From assembly GCA_947650285.1 (NCBI GenBank), contig CANTFL010001122.1:62001-126000 (forward strand): a stretch of DNA of 64,000 bases. Direction: 5' to 3'. Each line of letters begins with the position of its first letter. The stretch's first letter is position 1. The notes beneath the pieces are model-generated. The model saw only the letters and a program-made list of their open reading frames with translations, searched no databases and was not told where the DNA came from. A program made the translations under genes and the position numbers. Source of the stretch: Hyaloperonospora brassicae (taxonomy: Eukaryota; Oomycota; Peronosporomycetes; Peronosporales; Peronosporaceae). Of this stretch, positions 21,755-30,448 are shown one piece after another.

Positions 21755-24166
21755 ATGTGCTGGTGGTGCTGCATGCGCGTGCTGGAAAAGTGTCTGCCCC
21801 GGAACGACATTGTGCGCGAGCTCGCGCCCTACCTGCAGCACGTGCACCAGGACGAGACAGCCGAGGACGACACGCGGCGGGGACAGGGCGACGGCAGTGG
21901 CCCGTGGGTCCGGGCGCAGTCGCCTCAGGGCGGCGTTGACAAGGACTCGGCCACGTCGAGCGACTCGCTGCGCCACACGAACGCGCCGTTCCCGCTGCGG
22001 CACAGTCTCGACTGCGAACTGAGTCTCCAGCCCGAGCACCGCAGCAGCAGCTGTCGCCCACTTGTGACGGCGAAGAGCGTTCAGCTCATGGACGCGACCG
22101 CTGCCGCGTCGGCCGCCGGGCGCACGTATCAGGACTATGCGGCCGCAGCGGTCCAGAAACAGCAGCAAACTCGAGCCACTGTTGACGCCGCGACGGCTTT
22201 GGACGGGCGGAGGGCGATGCTGACGCACAATAGCGCGCAACATTCGAGTCAGGAGCGGACCAACTCGGCGCTGCTGCGTCTGTCGCGGATGGAAGCCGAA
22301 AGCGGCGGTGGGAGCAGCACGCAGAGCGTGGAAGCCTCGGGGTCGGAGCATTGTGGCACTGGGTCGACGTACACGGGGAGCGGGAAGAAGTATCTGGTGT
22401 CGAAGATCAAGACGGATTTGGGCGACTTGACGCCGGTGCGGTGGGAGAAAGTGGTGATTGTGCAGGTGTCGGTGCAGGGCTTTCGTGAGATGATGAGTCA
22501 GGCGAAGGAGCTGATGGACGACGCCAAGCTGCTGTACGAGCACACGGTGCTGTCTCGACTGGCGTCCGAGTATGGCGGACAGGAGATTCTGAGCCACTCG
22601 AGGTCGGGGCTGTTTGTCATTGCGTTTGCCTCGGAGTTTCATGCGGCCAAGTGGTGTTTGTCGCTGCAGCTCAGTCTCGTGTACGCTGCATGGAACGACA
22701 AGTTGCTGAAGCAGTTTGACGATATGAAGGAGGTGTCGGTGACGACGAATGGGAAAACGAAGAAGAACATGCTGCTGTACCGCGGCTTTCGGGTGCGAAT
22801 GGTGATACATACGGCCGACCCCGATATTACTCCCGAGCTGTCTTTGTCGGAAGCTGTTAAATGGACCAAGACGGTGAGTGAATATGCACACGGAGGTCAG
22901 ATTGTATTGAGTGACAGCGTGTGGGACCGGTTGAAGGAGCAACTGGTCCAGCTGGGCAACCCTGTGGTGGAGGATCTGGGCGGCCACGCAGTGTTGGGTG
23001 ACGAAGTGCTGCTTATGCTCCTTTTACCACGAGACCTGGAGTTGAGACGCTTTCCGACTATGAAAAGCCCACACCAGCTATCGCTTGGCATGCGGGATGC
23101 GCCATCAGCTCAGAAACCGGTGACGATGGTGTTTACGTTCATTGAAGGCGCTCGACCGCTGGTTCGTTGCCACGCAGAAGAGCTTGCCGACCGCATCAAA
23201 ATATTGTGTATGGTTGCACGCGAGTTGCTGCGGCAGCACAATGGCTACGAGTGTCAGGAATTACAGGGAGACTTTATGCTAGCATTTTTCACGCCTGCGA
23301 GTGCCATCTTATGGTGTGGTGAGTTTCAGATACGTATTCGTCAAAAGTTCCGCGAGTGGGATCGGGAGAACGAGAATCAGGAACTTCGGTTTTCGATGTC
23401 GATGGGTATTGAGACTGGTGTGCCGGCAAGTGTAAGTCCGCATAAAACTAGTGGCCGCGCGGATTACTTCGGCAACATTGTGAACCAGACGGCGCGAATT
23501 GCCAAAGCTGCACACGGCGGCCAGGTCCTTATTGGCGGTGACGCTTGGACTGCGCATTGTGACGCCCAGGCAGTCTGCCCTAGCCAGCAGCTCCTTGCAA
23601 AGAATGAAGCTTTGAAGGACGTGCCGGGGTCGACGGTATTCCAGTTTAAGTTTCATGGTTACTACAGTTTCAAGGGCATTTCGAAGCCGATCGGGCTCGT
23701 CGAAGCTATTTCGATCGACGTGCAACAGCCGGTGTCAGGCTTTGAGCTCGTCGCTCTTGTGCGCGGCCGCGTCCCGAAGGCCAAGAAGATTGATGATGCG
23801 ATTCTTGCTTTCCAGGAAAAGACAGTGGTGCCGGATGTCCCAGCGGAGATGATTCGGCTGAGTCACGGTGGCGAGCAGCCTAACAACTCTATCCGCGAGA
23901 CGGAGTTTGACTTTAACCTATCATGGAATGACAGCATCTTTGTGTTCGAAGACATAGACGAAGAAGACGGGGATATAGAAGAAGAGGGACAAGGACCAAA
24001 CAGCCAGATGGTGTGCGGTAGCGTAGCGCTCGCCATGCGAAATAGCACGCTGAACCACTCTCAGCTCATGGCAGTGCTGAGGTCGTCGGGTACGGATGGC
24101 TCCATCACGCCGTCTCAGCGCAGTATCGCTACCCCGTCACGGACCGAAGACATGAATAGAGTATGA
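21755..24166 (+). CDS. Protein with two class III nucleotidyl cyclase-like domains
   Basis: A single exon of 803 residues. The N-terminus begins MCWWCCMRVLEKC, a cluster of cysteines suited to palmitoylation. A low-complexity region (about 30-225) leads to two cyclase homology domains at about 228-450 and 453-660, then an acidic tail (EDIDEEDGDIEEEG). In the second domain the transition-state Asn and Arg are recognisable in GNIVNQTARIAKAAHGG, and the second metal Asp may be the D of LQGDFMLAF. The usual first metal Asp (FTDIEG) is replaced, reading FTFIEG. The first domain keeps the fold pattern (AHGGQIVLSD) but few catalytic residues. It may be inactive, have a heterodimer-like pseudo-symmetric site, or be regulatory. 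The frame stays open upstream to about 21656 but has no ATG there, so 21755 is the start. No membrane segments are seen. Confidence 0.85.
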   Translation: MCWWCCMRVLEKCLPRNDIVRELAPYLQHVHQDETAEDDTRRGQGDGSGPWVRAQSPQGGVDKDSATSSDSLRHTNAPFPLRHSLDCELSLQPEHRSSSCRPLVTAKSVQLMDATAAASAAGRTYQDYAAAAVQKQQQTRATVDAATALDGRRAMLTHNSAQHSSQERTNSALLRLSRMEAESGGGSSTQSVEASGSEHCGTGSTYTGSGKKYLVSKIKTDLGDLTPVRWEKVVIVQVSVQGFREMMSQAKELMDDAKLLYEHTVLSRLASEYGGQEILSHSRSGLFVIAFASEFHAAKWCLSLQLSLVYAAWNDKLLKQFDDMKEVSVTTNGKTKKNMLLYRGFRVRMVIHTADPDITPELSLSEAVKWTKTVSEYAHGGQIVLSDSVWDRLKEQLVQLGNPVVEDLGGHAVLGDEVLLMLLLPRDLELRRFPTMKSPHQLSLGMRDAPSAQKPVTMVFTFIEGARPLVRCHAEELADRIKILCMVARELLRQHNGYECQELQGDFMLAFFTPASAILWCGEFQIRIRQKFREWDRENENQELRFSMSMGIETGVPASVSPHKTSGRADYFGNIVNQTARIAKAAHGGQVLIGGDAWTAHCDAQAVCPSQQLLAKNEALKDVPGSTVFQFKFHGYYSFKGISKPIGLVEAISIDVQQPVSGFELVALVRGRVPKAKKIDDAILAFQEKTVVPDVPAEMIRLSHGGEQPNNSIRETEFDFNLSWNDSIFVFEDIDEEDGDIEEEGQGPNSQMVCGSVALAMRNSTLNHSQLMAVLRSSGTDGSITPSQRSIATPSRTEDMNRV

Positions 24167-26125
24167 TCATCACGAGGAGCTTTGTCAGCTCAGTCCGCTG
24201 CTCGCTCGTCTGTGATACGAAAGAGGGTACAGTGTCGTCGTATCTTGGTTCTTTGTGTGTTTGTGTGAATCCGAATCACAGTGCGTGCACAGAGGAGAAG
24301 AGGGCTACTGATCAAGCTTAGTTGTACTCGCTACTAAATTAAATGCATTGTCAGCTTTCAGTGGTGGCCACTTGTTGTGTGGTGTCAAGCAGGCTCCAGG
24401 TTGCGACTTGTGCTTGTGGCGAGTGAGGACTTTGCGTATGGACCACACTGCTTCTATCTGTCCATTTGTCGACGTTTGTACTACCACGTTTGCGGCTCGA
24501 CAACGGACTTCAGTCACAGCGACACAAGCTCACTGGTAGCAACAGCCTCTCGAGATCCTGTCAGTGTTACAACGGTAGATTGGTCCTATCGATGGATGGC
24601 CGTTCCTTTCGTTCAATCTTCTACAGTATCTAGAACGCTCGCATACTCAATCTGCGCTGTCAATGAAGTATCTGCAAGAGACCACAAACGGTATACGAGA
24701 CCAGCCTGAGACTATCTCATGATGCTTTCTCTTTGTCAGGTCGCTTTGGCATGCCACACGATCATCGTCACAATGCGTTCTTCGTAGCGTTGCCAGCGGT
24801 GAACTGTGCATTGGACTGTTCACCATTGCCTACATCTGCCCGACTCACACCAGTCATTGTCTCATTCGGACGGACTTGTCCAAGAAAGTGTACATATAGC
24901 AAAGGAGACCAACGTGCTGAAGATACACGTCAAGCCAATAGCAACGTCCCGCTCCCGATCATTCCGTGATACGTCCAGCATCCCCTCGTCATTGTATCGC
25001 AGGTCACTCATCACCAGACACGAGGCGTCAAATTTCTGCCTCGACAAGTTCGACATCGAGTCAGTCATTACAAGAAGACAAAAGCGGATAGTAACGCGGC
25101 ACGAAGCGCGAAAAAAGCGTCGGTGGCAACAGAGAAGGTGCTCGTCGAGGCAATGGCCACAAGAAACATGTGCAAAACAGCTCAGCACCATTGCGTCACA
25201 TATTTTCTTCATGCTATCCGACGCTTTATTTTGTACGTAACATGACGACCTTTGCACGTACGTTTGTACATACGTTTGTACATACGTGCGGTGGTCAGAT
25301 CGCATGGCACTGAAAGCGCGTCACTAGCAATTGACACGTTGTCCGAGTCACATTCTTCGGATGAATCGTCAACAGTGAATCTCGTCGAACAAACTGACAA
25401 CGGGCCGTCTTTGTTCTACCTGCCAATGTGGTCTACTGGAGCCCATAGTCACTCGCGCAAGTCGCAGCAAAGTAGCGTAAGGCGCCTTTTACGGCTTTTC
25501 CTGTGCAAACATTGCACACACAGCACAGCACAGCATTTCGATTCGACAAACGAGATACCGCTCGGAATGAGATTCGACTTAGTGGCTTCTTTATTCATGT
25601 GTCTGCTCTGCTGGGTCAAAGTTCTTTCTTTACCCGTACGTTTGGTCTGCAGTTGCAACAATACACTGTACTTGTGTACGACCAAGAACAATGACGATAG
25701 AAGTCAAGTGGGCAGCTCAACACAACAAGTAAAGTAACAGCCGGTCGCACCAACGCAACACTGCAAAAGTAGGTCGTTGACCGGCACAACTCGTCCATTC
25801 AATCCGTAGCTAAACCAACGCACATGCACAGCCGTACAATCAAAAAGGCACGCCCACAAACAGGTCGCAAACCCTTCTCTCGTCTGCTACCTCGCTCCAA
25901 GTGAGCAACAAAGCAGCGACGAGGACGACGCGAAGTCGTGCACGTCCGACGTGAGAAGCACCGAAAGAACGAGCACACGTGCGTCATGAACATCTTGGAC
26001 GCAGGTAGAAGAAAAGAGGGGTGGGTGGCTGGCTGGCTGGCTGGAGACGCGGTCGAGCTGACGGGTGAACGGGGCGAAGCTGTGTGATCAAATCCGTTCT
26101 TCTAGTAGATATTGTTGGTACGCGC
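24167..26125. other. Intergenic, no gene recognised
   Basis: Only short frames. It includes two direct copies of ACGTTTGTACAT at about 25258-25285 and a (GGCT)n run at 26024-26043. The plus-strand frame at 25252-25737 (161 codons) begins in the tandem repeat and has no motif or coding-like composition. Confidence 0.4.
26024..26043. repeat. (GGCT)n microsatellite
   Basis: Five tandem GGCT units just downstream (on the minus strand) of the small membrane protein gene ending at 26126. Simple repeat. Confidence 0.8.
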
Positions 26126-27178
26126 TTATTCCGTCAGACCCATGTTCACCTCTCCATTGAAGACGGCAGCGGCCGCCGCAAAGCGCTCCGCCTGCTGCTG
26201 CTGCAGCTCCGTCATGGCCATCAAAAACGCCGGCTCTTGCTGGTACTTCATCATCGCAGCCTGGAGCACCTCGCGCGTGAGCCCGTGCTTGGCATGGATC
26301 TCAGCCGACAAGTTGTCGGCACGCTTGACATATCGCTGGTTGATCGCCTCTTCCTTGTTGTCCGGATTCAGCTCCTTCACCTCGAGGCAGACCATCTCCA
26401 TGGCCACGTTCAGCGACTCCATCGTCTCCTGCATGATCTCGATAAACTTCGTCAGCGTGAGGTCAGCCGGGACTTCAACATCGCTGTAGCCGCCGCCCGT
26501 CATGACGCGGTAGAGCTCCTGCAGCTTGGCCACGGCATTGGCCACGTCCTTGTCATCGTCCTCCTCAAAGTACTCGGTGGCCACCTTCACCTCGTCCTCC
26601 GTGGTCTGGAACTTGGCGTACACTTGTGACTCAATGGCCTTCATGGCCTCTTCAAACTGACCCATGAGGTACGACGCCAGCTGGTCTTCCGGTAGCGTTC
26701 GCCCGCTCTGCGACGACTCTTGACGGATTTTGGCCTCCAATTTGGCCAGTTGCATCTGCAGTTATTGCAATTAGTACCAATCCACGTTTGTGTTTTGTTT
26801 TGCGTCTTTGTGTAGATCCATATACACAAACCACAAATTACAAAACCAAGCTCGAGCGATATATAAACGTACCACAACTTGCCCCATTTGTGTGCAAATC
26901 GTCTCGAGGATACTGAGCAATTGCTCTTTGTGCAAATTTGGCACTTCGCGTACCCCGTCTTCTTGTTTGGTCTTTTTCTCTTTCTATCAAAATTCGAAAA
27001 CAAGCGATCGAAAAGTACGAAAGTGGTCAAAAGCGACGCACGAATGAGGTACCACAGGTACCAGCACCGACAGACGTACGCTGGAGCTGCTGCTGCGAGT
27101 GAGCGCGTAGACCAGCAGAGCGGCGGCCGTCACGGCGCAGACGCCGGCGATCACGAGGGGTTTGGACACTCGCACCAT
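26126..27178 (-). CDS. Single-pass membrane protein of unknown function
   Basis: Probably three exons, complement(join(26126..26755,26873..26923,27080..27178)), 259 residues. Exon 1 (33 codons) encodes a short N-terminal tail and one hydrophobic segment (LVIAGVCAVTAAALLVYAL) followed by five serines. Exon 2 adds an amphipathic helix (LLSILETICTQMGQ) and exon 3 a long, charged, helix-rich region with possible coiled coils and a Gln-rich stretch (ELQQQQAERFAAAAA) near the end. Introns are bordered by GTACGT donors; the acceptor of exon 2 is the least certain. I recognise no family. The layout (short N-terminal anchor, cytosolic helical domain) would suit a tail-out ER or outer mitochondrial protein, but that is a guess. 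It is divergently transcribed from the small membrane protein gene at 27912, about 730 bp away. Confidence 0.7.
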
Positions 27179-27911
27179 TAGAACGAGAAGAGGGGAATGT
27201 GGTGGTGGAAGCGGTCGTGTGTGGGGAGGCCAATGAAGGAGTGGCGGAGGTCTTTTGGAAAAAAAGGAGCGACGAAACTGGTTTTACAGGTGGGACAATA
27301 AGGTTAAGTCAAAAAGACGGTTGTTCGATCGGGGGACGGACTAAAATCGTCAGGATACAAAACGGGTACATCTTACAAAAGGCGGACGGAATATTTACAT
27401 TTGTGCATCGCACTCAAAGCGAGTTGGCACTTGACGCTGCGCGCTTCGATAGCGTCGATAATCATAATCAGACGACCACCTTCAGTTTATACCATAAAGA
27501 ACGCAGACGGGTAAGTAGACCGCGATTGACGCTCAAGCGATATAGTTTGCGTCAATTGACACTTGCACGCGGCACACCCGCGTTGTAGGCGAACGAAAAG
27601 CTTGTACCGACTGAAAGGATGCTGCTCTCCTTTTGTCGGCTGGAACAGTCAGTATCCAAGTAGAGTCGGCAAATAAAGGGAAGTAAAGGGGTGAACGAAC
27701 AGGAACGTATTGCGTAGACATTGACAGAAGAGCGGCGGCTTTGACGTCATTTTTGTTTCCCACAATTTGTACTGCGTGCGCGCCAGACTTGACATTGTTG
27801 GCGGGAATATTTCTTCATAGGAATATGTGCTCATCAGCTCACCACTGAAATGGTAAAAGAACGCAAAAGAATTTATCGTCTTCTTCTTATCTCAAAAAGT
27901 GCTCCAAATGG
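27179..27911. other. Divergent intergenic region between two small membrane protein genes
   Basis: Upstream of both flanking genes, so it should contain both promoters. No open frame here has coding-like composition, and no motif stands out. Confidence 0.4.
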
Positions 27912-28574
27912 ATGCAGTTTTGTGATCGCACCATCGACGTCATTTTCGATTTGATTGGCATGCAACAGTGTGTAGAACAAGACCCGTCGGCGTACTGGAA
28001 AGGGCTGTGGCACGGCCTGCTACTGCTGTTGCCCGTGCTTTGTTTCCTGTATCGAAAATGGTCGATCGCCGCGCAACGGTCCGAGGTGCAGCAGCCAGTT
28101 CTCGGGTAGGAAGAAAAAGCAGCGAAAAAAACGCTTTGTGTGTTGTAAAAAAGTGCTAACGTTGTGTCGCTGTGTTGCGTGTTTACTGACAATTTTTCGC
28201 TTCGTTTGACGACGACAGAACGTACGTATTTTTGTGTCCGTGGAGACTAAATGGATCGCCATCTACAGGACTGACACTATTGTAGGCAATTTATGAACGA
28301 ACTATTTGCCTTTGAGGTCGTTCTCGTGGCGGGCGCCGAGCTGAAGGCCGTGCGTGACCAGCTCCAAAGTGCCAAAGAGGCTGCAATCGTGAATGCCGAC
28401 AAGGTGCATGCGCTGCAGGAGCGCATCGTGGACATTGCTGCAGTGCTGCAGCAGAAGCTGGCGACCATCACACCGATCGTGTCGTTCCTTTTGGAGCAAA
28501 GTGTGGGCGTGATGAAAGGTCAGCAAGCGGACGGCCCGACGGCGGAGGACACTGAGCCCAATAAGGACAAGTGA
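27912..28574 (+). CDS. Small membrane protein with coiled-coil-like helix, unknown function
   Basis: Two exons, join(27912..28105,28286..28574), 160 residues. The donor is CTCGG|GTAGGA and the acceptor ATTGTAG, phase 2, giving continuous reading through LGQFMNELF. Exon 1 encodes a short N-terminus and a membrane segment (LWHGLLLLLPVLCFLY) followed by RKW, so the C-terminal side is probably cytosolic. Exon 2 is a long amphipathic heptad-like helix (AELKAVRDQLQSAKEAA onward) ending in an acidic/polar tail (EDTEPNKDK). The intron is 180 nt and contains a further AG|AAC|GTACGT arrangement near 28218 that could be a micro-exon. I recognise no family. An alternative start is the methionine 16 codons on. 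Moderately confident that the gene is real. Confidence 0.6.
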
Positions 28575-29209
28575 GCCGAGTCACAAGAGCAACAGATGGT
28601 GCGAGAGTTGCCAGGCTGGAAGACCGGCCATGTGCTCATTGGCCTTTGCTTTGTTGAGCGGCCGTCCAGTGGGATGTCCATCAATTGCATCCGTCGAGCG
28701 TAACCTGTAAGGTGTCGACCCAATGTTGACGTGATGTCGTGTACGTTGACGTGCTGTCGTGTATGATGATGCCCTTGTTCGTGCAGCAAAGTACGGGCAC
28801 AGCCTGGCAGATACACCTGTAGGCAGCTGACTCGACGCGTTGACTCGATCCACTTGACTTGTTGATGGCAAAGTCATTAGTGACGCGCCACGGCGACAGT
28901 CGTCACACGCGTCTTTCTGCTAGTTATCGTTGCGTAAAGAACCAACCGGAACAAGAACAGCAATAGCAGTCGAAGACGCAAATGGTTTCGTTGGATTACA
29001 GTCACTTGGGGTCGACACCTACGCACCGTAGCGTCGCCCCGACGCTCTCCCCAAGCTCCTATCACCACAACGGAAGAGGGTCGACACCGCCGCACCGTAG
29101 TGCTTGCGCTCCACGCCCTCCCTCCTCTTCCAACCCATTTGCAGCAGGCCAGTTCGTCCACTGCTTGTTCCCATGACCAGGTCAACGGTCGAGCCAGTCG
29201 CTCGTGCAC
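28575..29209. other. Convergent intergenic region
   Basis: Lies between the 3' ends of the small membrane protein gene (+) and RPS2 (-), so it should hold both 3' UTRs. There is a near-duplicate pair GGGTCGACACC(T/G)...CGCACCGTAG at about 29010-29030 and 29079-29100. No coding sequence is seen. Confidence 0.4.
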
Positions 29210-29995
29210 CTACTTCTTGATCGCAGTCTTGGCCAAAAAGTCCGTGTGCTCTTGGTACGGCGAAGGCGCGAACGAGTGCTGCTCCCACAGGTCCGGCGTC
29301 AAGTACGCGTACGTCGCACGCAGCGCGTAGAACGTCGCCTTGACAAAGTTCCCCATCGTGCGCGTGTGGCCGCGGGCCGACGTGTAGCAGTCTTCAATGC
29401 CCGCCATGCCCAACAACTTCTTGGGCACCGGTGCAGCACACAGCCCCGTACCACGGGGAGCAGGAATGAGGCGCACACGGACCGAGCCACACTTGCCCGT
29501 GACCTTGTTCGGCACCGTGTGCGGGGCCCCGACCATTCGGCCCCAGTAGCCGCGACGCACTGGCACGAGCGAGATCTTGGCCAGGATAATAGCGCCACGG
29601 ATAGCCGTTGCGACTTCCTTGGCACACTTGACACCGAGTCCAATGTGGCCGTTACTGTCGCCGACCGCGACAAAGGCCTTGAAGCGCGTGCGCTGTCCAG
29701 CCGTCGTCTGCTTCTGCACGGGCATAATCTTCATGACTTCGTCCTTGAGCGACGACTCGAGGAAGTAGTTGACGATCTCGCACTCCTTGATCGGCAGCGA
29801 GAAGAGGTAAATCTCCTCGAGCGAGCCGATCTTGCCCTCTTTCACGAGGCGGCCCAGTTTCGTCACAGGGACCCACTCCTTGGACTCTTCGCGGCCACGG
29901 CCACGGCCACGTCCGCGGCTTCCACGGCCTCCACGACCGCCGCGGCCGCCACGGCCGAATCCTCCGCGTTCTCCAGTCGGTGCAGCGTCAGGCAT
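29210..29995 (-). CDS. RPS2: 40S ribosomal protein S2 (uS5)
   Basis: A 261-residue single-exon gene. After [12 protein letters not shown] comes the Gly/Arg repeat tail (RGGRGG units) typical of eukaryotic S2, a substrate for arginine methylation. The S5 N-terminal RNA-binding domain follows (about residues 85-150, with [18 protein letters not shown]), then the S5 C-terminal domain ([16 protein letters not shown]). It sits at the decoding-fidelity site near the mRNA entry of the small subunit. Length and motifs are complete. The frame remains open to 30238, but the ATG at 29995 matches the family start and is followed at once by the conserved region. It is divergent from the m-AAA protease gene, sharing a 453-bp promoter interval. 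Confidence 0.97.
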   Translation of the reverse strand: MPDAAPTGERGGFGRGGRGGRGGRGSRGRGRGRGREESKEWVPVTKLGRLVKEGKIGSLEEIYLFSLPIKECEIVNYFLESSLKDEVMKIMPVQKQTTAGQRTRFKAFVAVGDSNGHIGLGVKCAKEVATAIRGAIILAKISLVPVRRGYWGRMVGAPHTVPNKVTGKCGSVRVRLIPAPRGTGLCAAPVPKKLLGMAGIEDCYTSARGHTRTMGNFVKATFYALRATYAYLTPDLWEQHSFAPSPYQEHTDFLAKTAIKK

Positions 29996-30448
29996 TGTCG
30001 AGCGCAGGTCCTGTTTCTCGGGGGCGAAATGAACGAATACACGCAGCGGGACGAACGGATACACGGGACAATCGTCGGGGACGGCAGACGCGGTGCTCGC
30101 TTGTGCTCCAGTCGATTGGGGAGGTGGGGCGAAGGTGTACCGAACAAGCGCAATGTTGCGCGGACGCACGAGGTTGCACGATCGAATGCGGGCAAACAAA
30201 CGCTTGGAGCAACCGTCGCGTCGTGGAACTCCTACCAACGCATACCCTCTAGCATCACTTTTATCTCAGGATGCACCAAGTCGCACGTACACAGGCACTT
30301 TTGTCCATGCATACTCGATATCCCACGGAATCGAATATATGAGCTCAGTCGCCCAAACGGACTGTATAAATGTGAGGCGCTGGAAACCCAGTGCCACATC
30401 CCCGGAGATCGACGTCAGGCTTCGTCGTCCGATCACCTCACCGACAGT
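29996..30448. promoter_or_regulatory. Divergent promoter region between RPS2 and the m-AAA protease gene
   Basis: A 453-bp interval separates the two divergent start codons, so both promoters and leaders must lie here. No TATA box is evident at a fixed place. The overlap of open frames through this stretch is incidental. Which initiator elements are used cannot be told by eye. Confidence 0.5.

Noticed and set aside
21722..22987. 421-codon open frame on the minus strand
   Set aside because: It lies opposite the cyclase-like gene and is His/Arg-rich with no motif; an antisense shadow.
25252..25737. 161-codon plus-strand ORF
   Set aside because: It starts in a 12-bp tandem repeat and has no motif; likely non-coding.
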